Positions 38,101 to 53,100 of a stretch of 64,000 bases of DNA are shown here, piece by piece. The position numbers and the translations under genes are program-made. This DNA is from Ooceraea biroi (lineage: Eukaryota > Arthropoda > Insecta > Hymenoptera > Formicidae). Numbering within the stretch: position 1 is the stretch's first letter; every line of letters begins with the position of its first letter. A model generated the notes under the pieces. The model did no database searches. It was not told the origin of the DNA and saw nothing but the letters and a program-made list of their open reading frames with translations. The stretch covers positions 8,990,001 through 9,054,000 of the forward strand of contig NC_039515.1 in assembly GCF_003672135.1 (NCBI RefSeq), in the 5' to 3' direction.

Positions 38101-41100
38101 AACGTCGCTAATGTTACGTCAGATACTTCGGATAACGATGACCAGTTTCGTCCTCGAACGAATTTAGCCACTCATAGCAGATGATCCGTGAATTCCAAAG
38201 CTGGATGTGTAGCTGCTCTCGCTCGTGTTCCTGGATACCGATCCGAGAGAGAAAAATGCAATGCAATCTTGAGAAGATTTTACGCTTCGTTGCATACCGC
38301 GAAATATGGGAAACCGCCGATGGAAACGGCAACGTAATGATATTCAAGCATTTTAATAAACAGTTCGTACCGCTAGTGCGCGTTTTTACAGAAACTTCGG
38401 AATTTCTATGGGCTCTCCGACGGATTTCGATCTGATTTCTCGCGATATAGCGAACCATCAACCGTCATCCGAGGCGGACGGTGCGTCCGCGATACCGCGC
38501 CGCCCGAAACTGCCAGCAGAATAATGTGGGGAATTTTTTTATTGGTGCACCTAATAAAAAGAAAAAGAACCGTATGGCGGGCGTGGTCGCGTAATGCGAC
38601 GGATGTCTCACGGTGTAAACACGAGTGCAACAGCAGATACACCCTTATCAGGAGTGCGGCACGCATTCCCTCATTACCAGGGTCTCCCCGACGCGTCCAC
38701 CCCTGCAGCCACCCCACCGCAACTTACTCCCGCGTACGGCTCGCCCCCTTCCTGCCCACCGCAGCTACCCCTTTGGACGGCCGCTACCGCACGAGAGGGA
38801 CGAATGGGAGGAAGATAGCGCACGCCGGTGTGTCCGACAGATAGAGCTTGAAAAATGCCCATTTCTGGCCGGCGCGATGGTACAATCCATCCCCTCGGTC
38901 CTCTCCCCCGTCTGACCTATGCCAAATACTTCTCTCCACCGCGTCCGCAGGACTCGCGCGTTTTATCGGCGCGCGCGAAATTCGGAATGAAAAATTCGGG
39001 AGCACGTGCGCGGGAAGATACGAGGCGCGGAAACGGTTGATCAGCGATCTCGATGATAGGAAGCGTGCCATTTTCTACTTTTCTCCTTTCTACCCCCCCC
39101 CCCCTCCGGCTTGCGAATAACTTCGTAGGACCATGTGAGATTTAAACGTGATAAACGTGGTAACAAGAGCGACGTTGGGCGAAGGACTCGCGCAAGCAAT
39201 CGAATCATTCCGGAGAAGCGAGTTTCGCAGCTTCGGAATCGGCAGCATCGATTCTCCACGACACGAGCAATGAGTATTTTCAGCGTTCGTCGTATCTGTA
39301 TGTATGTATGTGTGTCCGGTAGCTTGCAAAATGCGAGTCGCAAAGGGCTCCACGGTGGTCTATGCGACGCGCGTGTTCCGGGGAAGCCAATCACGGTCAG
39401 CCGCACGTTCGGCTCACGAAAAGACATACGCGAAATGATCGGCGAGTCGGCCGGGGCCGGCTAGGCAAAAAGGTATTAACTACCTCTTAACATGCAGATT
39501 GCTCCCTAAAGACTTCGGTTCACCTCGAGTACCCCGAACGTTGATTGGATGATTATTTAATACCTCGCCGGGTGAAGACTCCATTATTCCACGCGTCGTA
39601 GAATCGAATGCGCACCGCTTGCAGCCTGGCCGAAAATCCGCCCAGGTTGAATCTCGTCTATCGTGTCTTTCGCGTTCTTTGAACCATCAACGATATGTAT
39701 ACACGAGGAGAGGAGGGGGGAAGGGGGGAATGAGGTAGGTCCAATCGCATTTAATAGCACAGAATTACGCCGAAATTGGATTCTAATTTAGCGTCCACGG
39801 GGCAAATGTATTTAAATTAGTTCGAGGGAAATAACGAGTCCTTCGCCCGCAGGATTAAATAAATTTCCTTTCTGTTAATGATTATGTAGATTGAACGACA
39901 TTTCTTCTGGTCGCCGTCGTTTCGACGTGTCGCGTCTTTTTTTCTGCAAGCCCGGGAGGGGAAAGGGAGACGGCGGCCTCCGGGGTCCATGGGACCGAAT
40001 TAAGGATAATTGCCTCGCGGCGAGAGACCGGAGGAAGAAGGATCGGTGGGGATAAGGCGCGACGATATCGGCCATTGCTGACCGGCTCGTAAACGTCGCG
40101 CGACGAGCGTCGATTTTCGACGGCGCGTAAACCCTATTGATTTTTACGATTTCTTCGTGCCGACTCGCCCCCCTTCCCCTTTCCTCGCCATTACGACGGA
40201 AATTTTGACAACTCGCGATATTGCTCGTTACCATAGATTCTAGTGCTATTAATTGTCAAACCGGTTTCGCGACTCCGGCGTGTGTGCACTGCGCCGTGAA
40301 TACTGAATCCGTTTAGGAAACTCGGTGAGAAACAACACTATTTATAAACCTTTTCCGATTGACCGTACAACGCACTGATAGTGCAACGGCAACAACGGCG
40401 ACGGCGATCGCGAAACGAGCGCGCGTGTACGATGCTTATCGAAAACTCGGTCGCATTAAAGCGAGCGATACGCGCGCGCGCTCGCGACCGAAGAAAATAC
40501 TCGATATACCAATAAAACCGATACGCCACGTCGAAAATTTGGCGACCCGCGGAATGAGACACTTGGCAACCACCTGTGGCACGGCATTTCGAAACACGAG
40601 TTCTAATCTTGCCAACTACAGGCCGGCCGGAACGCGTCATCGAATTTCCGGCATCACTCGCGGATCGGAATCAAAATTGAAACCGGAAATTACTTTTCGC
40701 GCCGAGTCGTTTTATGTTGACGGCTTAATAATTTAGATCGGGCCGCGGCACGATAAATTAATGCGCGTTTTTCGTCGTTTACCGCAACCGCTTGAAAATT
40801 TGTTTATCTCACGAAATAAAATTCGATATAAAAAACCGAAAGAGATCGACCTGATCGATATGTATTTCGCTCGTAAATTCCGCGATGCATTACCGCGATG
40901 CAGGTCACGTAGAAACAGCATTTCGTATTCCGATGCATGGCGTCTAATTGAAACGTTCGTTTAATATTCGATCAATATTAATAAAGCAGATATGATTGGT
41001 ACTTAAAGGATTCTATTTAAGATCCATCAGCGAGGAGGAACTCTCTGCGAGAAATCGACGCGGTGCTTCGTCATACCGCCGCGCTCACCCCATTCCCCTC

Positions 41101-44100
41101 CACGTGAAATTTGTCTCATTAACAATCTAATTAATAATCCAATTACGCAGCAAGATCCGCCCTCCGGCATATTTTCACGGTAACGGGAAAACAATTCTGT
41201 CGGACGTTTCCCTTCCACTGCAGGTAGATGGAGAAATGGCGATAGCTTCGTGAGAGAGCGAGGCGCAAGTGGAAGAGGGTTAGTGCAAGGGTATGAGGAG
41301 GAGGAAGAGGGATGTTTACCTCAACCCCCAGGAATTTAATAAGCAATTACCAGGGATGAAACGAGACGCATCCGTGTATCTGTATAACGAGGTGGTTCGC
41401 CGATGTGTGCGTGCGCATGGGCGCAAGAGACAAAGAGAGTACGAGAGAGCGAGAGAGAGAGAGATGAGCGGTTGTAGAAAATGAAACAGAAGCAGAGGCT
41501 GAAAGGGAGAGAATAAACGAGCGAAACGGAGATGAAACATAGAAGGCTGCGCCTCGCGCGCGATCGGCCAGGGTGAATGTGTACAATATTTCCGATAAAT
41601 TATGGCCGATTTAGTCGGATTGTTCGATTTCGAGAAGCGGATGAGAATGCAGTCTCAGGGCTGTTCGAAAGTGGTCCGCCCCGTGACCAATGCGTTAACC
41701 CTTTCATAGGAGATGGGAGGGGGCGATTTCGTTAGTTTACTGCGCGCATTTAATTAATTCTGTTGGTACACCCCGGTCAAGCGGATAAAATATAAATGAA
41801 GCGGCTGATGCTCTATTAATACGAAAAAGACATTAATTTACTCGCTAAAGAGTTAATTAGGATCACGTGCGCCGTTTGGCGGACTGATATTTTAGGGAAG
41901 ATTTGTAGGATACGAGTCCTCTAGGATTTACGCGATATGAATATACCACGGCATAAAGAGCAAGAGAGAATGAGAGACGGGGGACGGGGGAACGTCGGCG
42001 GATCCGGGGATAGGTCCGTTTTCGTGGTTAATTGGCTGGGTGTATTTGCACGTACTTGCGGCGTAATTATGTGTATACACGTATGCGCGTTACCTAATAC
42101 CTAATAACGGCCTTGCGCGCACCGACGAGAGCGAGAGATACTACGTTTCGTTCGATTATGTAATACCGTGACGGCCGCGAGAACATAATTAAAGAGCGCG
42201 GAATAAATTACTGGGCCGATCGAACAAATACGACGGACTGCAGCGAGTCGAGTTAAAGTCGAGTGGCTGGCTGGCTGGCTGGCTGGCTGACTGTCTGGCT
42301 CGCGTTCTTTCCTCGCTCTTCGTCGTTCCAAAGTGCAAAGACAGACGCGACTAAACACTCGACGAGTGCTTTAATGTCAATGGCAGATTTCAGGAGAAAA
42401 AGAAGGAAACGCACACCGGTACGTCGAAGGGTTACTGAGGAGCGGCTTCCTCAAAGGGCGATATGGCTGACAGCCAGATATATTCCGGTCGTTGGTACCT
42501 CCCCTTTCTATGTCTAGCACGGTGGTTTGTCATTCAAGGCACGCCGCCATAATTTGATATATTAGGTACACATAAGCGATGGCTGATCGCGGTTATTAGG
42601 TTGGGTACACGCTACAACCACCCCCGAACTCCCATCGGAACGACCCCTGACCTGTTCGCTATCTGCCCCTCGTCGTCTCTTGTTCCTCCGCCGGTGTCCC
42701 TTGCCCCTCCGACCTTCCTCCCACCGCCTCGTCGATTCACATCGCGCGGCTATTTGCTATGCCGCTCGCAGTCGCGAAATAGGATTATTATTATAGCCGT
42801 GCGCGCTCGCCAACTTTGACGGAGCCACCCTGAAGTGCGGGAGGGCGAAGTGCGCCCTTCTGAGTTTAGTTACCGCGGAAATTCCGTATGACGTTTTAAG
42901 TACGACGAACCGAAGTAGGACCGGGGAAAGATAAGCGGTAATTCATTTTCATTATATACGTAACGTGGCGAACGATAAACTTGAATATTAAAGCGAGCTC
43001 ACGACGGTATACACGGTATTAACGGGAAAAACGCTCGCGCGCGCGCGTCTGGCAACGGTGAATCTATTTAATTTTCCGCGGTACCGTTTCATCGCGGGAA
43101 AATCGGCGGGACCGATTAATAGAAACGTCGAAGCGTACGCTTTCGGCGCAAAAAGACGAACGCGCGCACCGCCGTGCCGCCGACTTCCATTATCGATAGC
43201 GCCGGCTAAAATACAAACGGCTTATTCATCGGGGTTACACGTACCGCGCGTTACCCTCTCAACCACCCGTCCCGTTATCGTCCGCGTGTAAAAGTAACGC
43301 GGAACAGCTAACTGCAATTTGCGAAAAACCGCCCGCGCGCACGAATTAACGTTCGCGCTCTTAATCCACGCGACGATCCGCTCCCTCTTCCGCCACGCTG
43401 TTTTCCTTTCACCGCCCCGCCGCTCTCGGACAGTTTCATTAATGCACGACGATGTGCAAATTCATGCTGATCCTTCGTTCGCGCCTAATGAATCGCCGCG
43501 GAATATTGTCTCGGGGGCCTTTGATGACGGCGGCGACAACCACCCGGTATGTTTCGACACCAACGACCGCGCGGAATAAGTAAATTCAATTTGAATTTGA
43601 TTTACTGAATTTATCACTATGCCCGTGTCAATCTTTGTCTCTCCCTTTTCGCTAAGAACACAAAACTTAACTTATGAGCAAACTTTGACACACTCATTGC
43701 TATGACGGCTACCGGTGACCGACACTGATCTTTCAGTTTATCCCATGTATCAAAACACGTGAATAATATAATAATAACACGCGATTATTTACATTATTTA
43801 CATTTGCAAGATGATAACTGTTGAATAAGAATAGAAAGACAAAATACATTTGCATACAATTTGTATAATTAAAATTATGGAATTATAGGGACATCTTATG
43901 ATAAATTTAAATAATCTACGTGAACTGCAAACGTCAATCAAATTGCGCTTATCGTGGAATACGTCGTAATTCGAAACAACAATCTCCTTTATTCAGAAAA
44001 AAATGCTGGACCACCTGACGATATTTCTTGATCGGTTGTGCATCGATTTTGCCCGCCACGTTCCGTCCGTGTGTATCAATTAGACCCGCTTTTTCCGCGC

Positions 44101-47100
44101 TGATAACATCGTGGCTGGACGTCCGGTGCGGGCGGCGCACGGGCCGGGGCGGACTCAATAAATTCTCGTTCAAAAAATCTACGCACCACGCCGTAATTAG
44201 CATGCGTGCGACAAATGAAAAATGATTGCGCCGCCGTATGTACGCGAATGCGTGCATGCACTCGCGTCGCCCGCCCGTGCCGTGCCGCGCCGTATCTTGC
44301 GTTGAATGCACTCGCGCTATTTTTCGTTAACATATCGCGACTCTCAAATGAAATGATGGAGCACAGTATTTACCGGACTGCTTTCGTGCGTGTACTCGCT
44401 CGCTATTCATCAGTTCGATTATCCACGTACGGGTTCCGTGATACGGCATTATAAAATTTAGAATTTAATCACGCGCGCTCGTCTCGGCGACAGCTCTGTG
44501 AGTGAATTCACCTCCGTTTTGCGTTTCTCACATTTTTCGTCGGTTCCTCAAACGCTGCAGGATTAGTTACGCGCGGAATATGGGTATCGACATTATCGAG
44601 CGGTTTTGTCAAAGGACACGGGGGCAACGTCGGGACAAATACGTTTCGAGGCACGAAGATCGCGTTATTTATTATTCAACGGGTGGAAAAGGCTCGCCCT
44701 CTCCTGCGTGTATTTCGATCACAGATAAACCTACCGTACGAGCGTAATGCGGGCTTTACTTTGGCGATTAGGTCCTTTTCCACGAGCACGCTCCATTTGC
44801 CGAGCGATCGATCCGACGCAGGAAATAATTTGTGAACGCGAGCTATAAGTCTTGTATTAAGCGCGGCGAAGACGACGGTTATACGCGTAATAATTGGATC
44901 CCTGGATTCGGGGGTCTCTTACGCTTTGTTCAGAAGAGGGAGAGAGACCCGGTTTCTCTTATCTATAGGGCAATTGCTGAAATATTAAAAACGCGTTTAA
45001 CCGCACGATGGCTATTATTAACCATCAAAGGCGGCTTGTCAACGCGCGGCCGGCATAAATGCCACCTAATATCTCGGCAATGATAAATGTGACAGACATC
45101 TTCCTCTTTTTCGTCGCGACGCGCATAAAACGTTCTCTCAAAGGGAGACCAAAGCGTCCGTTGGATTCCGAGCAAATCCACCGCGCGCATTTGCTCGCGC
45201 GCGCACGCATGTATTACACTTAAGATTGTTGTATTTAATTACGAACCACGTGGTTTCCTAGCGGATGTCTTCATTCGCGCGCATGTGCGATGCCAATGCT
45301 CGAATAATGCGATTTCTCGATTTAATTGAATTCATCAATTTAAACAATAAACATGTAATGTTCTTTCAGATTTATGCAGAAATATGGAGATGCAGGATTC
45401 AACAGAGAGCAATAGTTTTCGTATATCCGGAAAGTTATGTAAAATATCTCTGCGTATATATTCTATGCCTGTGTAACGGCTGTACTTTCTCCTCCTTTCT
45501 ATTGTCGTTGGAATTCTTATTCAAAGAAACTGAACTTAATTTACAAATACAGGCTTTCTCTCTGGATTATAAATTTACCGGGCGAATTTATAAATCCGAT
45601 CCTTCGTGAAAGTTTAATTAGATCTCGTCTATCTCACTTTTTAATTGTCGCCGCGTTAATGTTAAATAATTAGCCGTATAATTCAGCGCGGTAAAGAAAC
45701 ACGTACGGCTGAATTATTGAATTCAATTAATTAAATCATCATCGGTCGCCGATCTCTGCGAGTGGTCGCGGTAGCGAGCTACGGCGGAGCCCGAAGCTCA
45801 TCTCGATTAGCGCGACTCGATCGTGGTCCTCCGGCCGGTCGTCCTTCTCTCTTCAATCCATCCATGCAGCCAACATCGTTAGATCACACACAAGGGCCTG
45901 TTCAAATATCATTACTCGGTTTGATGCGGAGTCAAACGCGAATATCGCGAAATCGCGCAAACATTTCGTGAATCAGCCTCTACCATCGCATACGCGCCGC
46001 CAACGGCAGCAACGTAACCACCTTCTGCGGTATTCTCTTAATTTCCCCCGTGAAATCGCTGTCAAGTTGAACGGATTAATTCCTCTCTATGTGCCGCGGC
46101 TATTCGCTCGTCCCCTTTCCCTCCCCTCTACCCCTCTTCCTTCCAGCGAGCCCCGCGCCTCTCCTCCGCGCAATCTTGTCGGGATTGTAACGAATAGTAT
46201 TGATTTAATGGCCGAATTATGCTTCGATTAAACTGTCGCTCCGGTATCTTCGGCTGCGCGCATACAATCTTAACATGAACCAATCGCGCTATTACTGTTA
46301 CCTGCTTATGCCTTTCCTTTAACAGAGAATTGTAATCCAATCAAGAGTTGACGTGATAAAATTCAGGACAGAGCCTGAATAATCTTGTAATTAATTTGCA
46401 TGTTATTGATATTATTTTTCAATAATATCAATGACTTTGTCAATGAAAGAAATAAATATGTGCAGCTAGATCATAACTTAATCGTTTCAATTTCCGCTGA
46501 AAATGATAACTCTGTCAGATCACTATACGGTATCACAGCCAATTAACTACGAGCCAATCATCTCATGCATTATTTCGATAATCGTTGCCATGACACGTTC
46601 TTCCTTTCAGCAAAAACAGTCGTTGGCGACTCGCACGTGAAAACTGTTCTCGTCGTCGACGACGCAATAAACTTTCTTACTGGTGAAAATTACAATAATT
46701 ACAAGCCGGTACCACACGACTATGCGCACACGCAGGCATACGTATTGTACAAACACTAGCGTGTTCTCCAAAAGGTGAGTCGACACGCGATTCCGACTCG
46801 TAATAAGCTCGAATTTCCCATATTGATATTGCCATCTCTAAGAAGCTTTGGGAATATACATACGATATATTATGCATGAGACTTTGTTACTGATTAGTAC
46901 CGTAATGATTAGTACCGTGGATGAATCGGCGAGTAATAAATAATAGAGAGAAACAGAAAGAGAATGGAAGTTTTATAATTTTATTTCGAACCACTTCGAT
47001 GCTTCGAACACTGTGATGCTTCAAGGATCAAAGACACCTATTATTTTCTTCACTCATTAATATTTCAATTGTAAAATAATTTGTTAAATATAATATATTA

Positions 47101-50100
47101 CACTTTGTTAAATATATTAAACGTTTGCAATATTTCTTACGTTGTTAAAGTTACAACGATTCTCAAGCTATTTTATCCTGCCATCTTCCACTCGTTCATC
47201 TTACTATTCACAGCGTCACGTAAATTTTTGGTGTAGCCACGCGATCATGGGACATTCATCGAACTCAGAAATTACGAAGTTCGAGGTGGCTGCTGACCAA
47301 GGACGGGAAATTCTCGACTCGAGCCGCGGTCGAAGCGGGCGGCGGCGGACGAGGCGGCCGAGGGGCGGCGCAGCCAGGTGGGGTGGTGAAAATTTCAGCC
47401 CGGCGGTGGCCCGAATTAAGCGTCTAATTGTAAAGGCGACATGTGCGAGGGAGTCTGCAGGGTGACGGGTGAGAGAGGTGGCCACAGGGGGTGGCGCGGC
47501 GAGCGCGATAGGAGCGCGTTGGGTCGGTCGGAGGTGAGAAGGTGGCGGGGGCGAAGGTAGCAATTAACTTCTCCTCGCGAGATTAGAGCGAGATATTACG
47601 AGATATCGAGCGACTTAACGGCAACACGCGAGAGACTTCAAAGGCAGTAATAAACTGCCTCTAATGAACCCCTTATCGCCGGTGCCACCCCACCGATCCC
47701 CGTTCCCGCCCTCTTCTTCGTTTCCCTCAGCACCTCCGGCGACCTACCGTCTACGTACGTGCCTCCCCCGGCGCGATGCGGGCTGAATCGAGCGCGGAAA
47801 ATACGCCGTGTTCTCTTTCACGCGAACGCGATCGACAATATCTTTCTCTCTTATCACCGTTACCGTACTATTACCGCTGCTATTACTCCCATTGCTGATG
47901 TTATATTGTCATTATTATCGATATGGTTGAAGTACATGTTTTTCATCAGTGTTACTCTGTTATTTTCTGTCCTCGCTATAAGCTGTGGTTACTCTTTGGA
48001 TTCAAAGAACCTAATCCGTGTACACGTTAATTCGCGATAATGGCTGTATTAATCCACGGCTATTAATCATCTCGCTACCGTGTTGGCGTATCCTGAGCTG
48101 CAATTAAATTGGCAATTGAATCAAAACCGCAAGCGGACGATCCCGGGATCATCAGCGCCGGCCATCCCGGAAAGAGTTCCGCGAAGGGTTCGGCAACCAG
48201 TTTCGTTCGTCTGGACGTGTTCGCTGGTTCGTCCTCGACTCGTCGACTCGTCGCCGTCGCTCGTCGCTGCGCTGCATGGCATGGCGCATCGCCGGGCTCC
48301 GTCAAGCCCAATCATGTTGATTCAACAAAGTACCTACCTACCAAATTGCTGGAATTTGGTATTCGGCCAGAAAGATGGAGGGAGAAGGAGCCAGCCGAGC
48401 AAGCTAGAGGGCTGGAAGCCGTCTGATTGCACATCTAGGACAAACCAGCATCACGACGACGTCGCTCCAGCGGAAAGCCGAGCGATGATTGGCCGCTCTC
48501 TCTCTCGCTCTTTCTCTTCCTCTCCCTCCCTCCCTTCTGCTTTCTCTCTCTCTCCCTCTCTCACCCTCTCACTGTCATTCCCCTTTTCCTCGATCCCTTC
48601 AGCCCCTCGTCCGTACGCCCGAAACCCGATGGCGTCGGGGGCTGGGGGTGATTGGACGCATCTCGGTGATTGTGGCACCCACCATCCACCCCTCCGCACT
48701 CTCCCTACTCCGTCTCTCTCGTGCATTTTCTCTCTCTCCCTCCCTCTCTCTCTTCCTCCTTCCGTTTCGTCCTGGTCCACCGCGCCATCCCTCCTACACG
48801 GCTGTAAATCGAGTTTACCCTCTTGCCGTGGCTCAGCCCTTCAATCAAACTGATTGAAACATTCCTTGAATCCAAAAGAAACGAACCGCCATCCCTTCTC
48901 TCTCGCCTCTCCAACCTCCCCGCTATCTTTCCGAGTCGAACCGCGCGCGCTATCCTCTCCATCCATCTGTCTATCCACTCGGCCCGCGCGGATATATCCG
49001 TCGTTCTCTTTTCGACGGGACGGTTGCAGCCTCTCGTACAGGAGACACCGATGGTGTTTCGAGACAACCGGTTGGTTTCAATTCCGACAGTAGTTTGATT
49101 GTAAAGCAACGCGCGGGGTATAAAGCGCTTAGCGTGATATGACGCACTGAATGTTCCGCAAGAGCGTGCCGTTGTTGTCTCAAGTGGAGGATCATAAGTG
49201 AGCCCGATATACGTGTGTTCATCCTTCGAAGCACGTCGATTTATTCGCTGGGATTTGTTTACATCTGCCCGTTAATTGTAACTATGCAACGTTGAAAAAT
49301 ACAACAGCGAAAGAACACAGTCCTCGTTAAATCCTTCTTTAAATCTCTTTACATCCTTCAACTTTCTGTTTCTACTTCCGTTCCTATAATGTGTCTCTGA
49401 TGCTTGATAAAATTTTTTCAATTAGTTCTGAGAGGTAAACTCCCAAACAGTTCATCGAGTGTAATCTTTTTTCGAAGAAGGGAAGCCCGATGGGCATCGA
49501 CGACGTTAGACCCCATTCCGAGAACGGGGGCGTCTCGTAGTCAAATATTGATACTAGGCCGGACTAAATCGCTCGACTGTGCCAACAGATTAGGACGTAC
49601 GTGCGCTACGGTTGAGTAATAGCAATCGCGCGATAAGGAGAGGACGGACAGAATTCAAGTACTAATGTTAGCACACCGCGACAGTCGCATCTATCGCAAA
49701 ACTAACCGACCGCATCTATCGACACTTTCCATTCAACGTTCCCGTGTTGCGTAACGACGTTTTGGCCGGTATTATTATGAAACGTAAAAACGCGACCGGC
49801 GCGAATGCACGTTTAACTGCAGCGCGAAATGCAAGAAATGTCACTTCTCTCGCGCGGATATAACCGGTCGCCGAGTAGAAAAAAAGGACTGACAGTTCCA
49901 TTACCTCCGGTACGTGTGCGGCCAGGCCAGGTTGTGCCGATCTATTTCGGTGGGACTAACTAAGTTCAGCGTCTGTTTCTCATTAAATTGCGCTCTGACC
50001 TCGAATCCTCTAAATTTGGAACGGCCATGTCGATTAGGTGCATATTCATCCCACTCGCGGCAAACCCGAAGTTTCAGAGCCATTCGTCGTCGAACGATCG

Positions 50101-53100
50101 GCAAGGTATGAACACGCGGATGTTACGTCACTATAATGCGCTAATGATAATATTACAGACCCACGCGAACAACACGAGAGTCTAAATACTGTCATGATAA
50201 AAAACGTCCTATTCTTTTAGACTTATATCTTCACGTCGCGTTTCAGATAATTGCGTTTGAATAATCATCACAATTATTATAACGTTTTTTTTCACAACGT
50301 GTGCTAGCAAATTTCTATTTTCTAGATTCAATATTTCATATTTCCCAACGATTTTCATCGTCTTATATATTCATATTTGTGCCATTTTTCTATCACAGTT
50401 TCCTAAATATCTAATTGATCTAATATTAAATGACTTTCGAGATTACGAAATCTTCGGATACATTTAAGTATCTCGGAGACGTGTGTGCACACATTGTTTG
50501 ACATATTTTAATAGGCACAGCACGGATAATCGGCCGAGGTATTAAAGAGGAAGGCAAATATGATCACAAGATATGACGTAAAACGGCAACTTCCTAGTCC
50601 GCGGCTATTTTGCACGAGAGGAATGTTGATTACACGATATTGGCTCCGAGGAATCCTGGCGCGGTATAAATGAACGAGCGGCAAGTACCACGATAAATTA
50701 GCCGTAATGGCCGCACAATAACAGTATTTATTATTAATAACGAAGCGTTGGGCGTTGTTATTAGTTTCAAGAAATTAGACGGCGCGACTCTCCCCTGGCC
50801 TCGCGCGGGACCCCGCATATGCGGAACGGCAAAGCCGGAATATTCGATGCCACGCGCGACGTAGTACCTAATTTAATGGAAACGATAATTTTCAGCTTAT
50901 TCATGAGTGACCATCACTATTATCAACTCCTCAACGCGATAAGCGTCGATACGCGGAATACGTTGCGTTCAGGTGTTCACATAGCGTCGCTTAAATACCC
51001 CCCGGAACGTTTTGCTTGAAAAAGATAATGCTGTGTCCATTTTACATGAAACATCTTTCGGAAACTCAACCACCAATCAAAGAAAAGTCGAAGAATGCAG
51101 CTCCAAGAGTACGGTGCGTTTGATTCATAGTCGTTCAACACTCGACTCACCGTCTATAGTCGGCTTTGCAGAGGATCATGCCACTTTTGATGTAGCAAGA
51201 TTGGGCGACTTCCCCCAACACCACGTGGCAACACGCGCACTTGAGACAGCCGATGTGCCAGTACCGATCCATCGCTAGCAACAACCATCTTTCAACTATT
51301 TGTACACCGCAACCAGCGCAGTGCCGAAGACCCGTTGACCCGCTTGGAACACTTTCTTGCTGCAACACAAAATTTTTGTTCCGTCGATCGTTAAGCAAAT
51401 GCGTGCATATTGCATGCAACATAAACTTACGAAAAACAAATAATGTAACTAGAACTTATAGTAAATATTGTAGGTGTACAACTGATTGTAAATTGTTTTA
51501 ACATTACATTTTATGTTAGTTAAAATTGATAGAGCATTTTTTTTGTTTTCCGCTGATTCTGAGACGATGCGAAGGAAACTGTCAATTACGGAATTCATAC
51601 ACAGATTTACGATAATGATACGACAGTGATAAGGAGAATTTTTGGAAGAGAAGATACACGTAAACCGTGCAACGCGTGCCTCAGAAATCGGCTTTAGTCT
51701 ATTATAAATAGAAATTCAAGCATCGTGGTAATTAATGCGAAACAGAAAGTCATTAACGGGCACTAAATCATTACGGCGTCTTAAGCGCGCGCTTATTATG
51801 AATGCTTACTCGTAATTATGCAAACGCATGTAGGCAAACGTAACTCTTCGCTCGCGGGATTTACAACTTACTCGCTAATTTCACTTTGAACAACGTTGCT
51901 CAATACCGGATTACTACTGAAACTCTAGTTTACTGGCAAATCGCGAAAACAAATGCATTATTCTTATATCCTCTAATCTCTCTTTATTCGATTTTATATT
52001 TTACTAAAGAAATAATAATAATAATAATAATAATAGAGAGATTAGAGTATCTCTCTCTCCGAAAGCCGTTGCTTTATTTAGCTAGCAGTTGCAAATTAAA
52101 AACACGTCTTTTGTAGGATAAGTATTATTCTATATATAATTACCTTTATAATATTTATAAGTATTATAAAATATAATTTCTTTTATGAAAGGCAAGGGTT
52201 TAATCGAGAAACATGGTGAGTTTTCTTTCAAGTCCTCATCAAGACGAGTACGGTAACGGGTAAGGTCCTATATTATGAGATATACTCGCGTATCAGATGT
52301 CTATCGATACAGTGATCTCGTAATACGGAGCCGCTTTCAAGTAGTACATAATATCCGCGCATGCAAGTATGCGTCTAGTCCGGGATATTGCACGCTACGC
52401 GTACAGCAATACTCATTCGACTTACGTCAGAGATACGACAAGAGCGAATGTGTTAATTGCCGCGTACACTCCGAAAAGCGCGTTTTTCCGCAATCATCTC
52501 CGCGACTACACGCGCGGCATACGCTTACTTTGATTTCCGTCTTGATGTTGGGAGGGAACCACTTATCCATTCGCCACCACGAGTACTGAACATCCATGAT
52601 GCACTCACTTGCGTGTCCTTCTTCGAACACCAAGTACAAAAAAGGGTAAGGAAGAGTAAGAAGACGAAAAAAAACAGAAAGGAACAATGAAGAGGCGATC
52701 CCGGTCCGTACAGATCTACTCGGCCAATGATATCACTCGGCCTCGAACGACAAGTTCCCGTTGCGGTACACTCACTTTCCCCCACCGCGCGATTCTGCAG
52801 GATCCCGAAGATCAGGGCCCCCAATTTCGCGGTTACACGGAACTAGGGCGAACCGCCACGACCACGACTCCGTGAGTTTCTTCACGAGACTCGCTCGTTT
52901 TCGGCGACGCGTTTCCTCGCGCGATAGTCATGGACGCGCGTGCAGAGGGAAGCGAGCGAGCGTACGAGACGAAGCGAAGCGTGGACGGGACCCAAGTGGC
53001 TGGCGCTGCGAGTCCCCGAATGCCTTGCGGGCCTGCGGGTTCAGGTACCCTGGACTGAGTGGGGAGGATAAAAAGGCAAGCCTTAGAGCAGAGCTGACCA

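Larger units (their letters stand above)
29414..51150 (-). other. Giant intron of the LMO4-class gene, between LIM1 and LIM2
   Basis: About 21.7 kb without a recognisable coding gene or intact transposon. It is CpG-rich with many microsatellites and frequent TTAATTA/TAATTA cores (for example 30216-30265 and 45633-45735), as expected for homeodomain-bound enhancers, though function is inferred. Purine-rich stretches lie near 36250-36335 and 36830-36900, and a pyrimidine-rich one near 48490-48770. Inverted repeats lie at 35091-35125, 45665-45718 and 46402-46435. Long open frames inside occur on both strands in overlapping frames and are low-complexity, so I treat them as chance. Confidence 0.8.

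Noticed and set aside
43949..44311. 120-codon minus-strand frame with fairly mixed composition
   Set aside because: The C-terminal half looks somewhat protein-like, but no family is recognised, no splice context is visible, and it lies deep in the giant intron; not enough to call a gene.
46530..46553. TATCACAGCCA, identical to the 5' end of the miR-2/miR-13 family
   Set aside because: No complementary arm lies within hairpin distance on either side, and the rest of the mature sequence does not match. An 11-base match can occur by chance in 64 kb.
48080..48853. 257-codon plus-strand frame, the longest in the window
   Set aside because: Its length comes from CT-rich low-complexity DNA that gives Ser/Leu/Pro runs; the opposite strand is equally open and no domain is visible.
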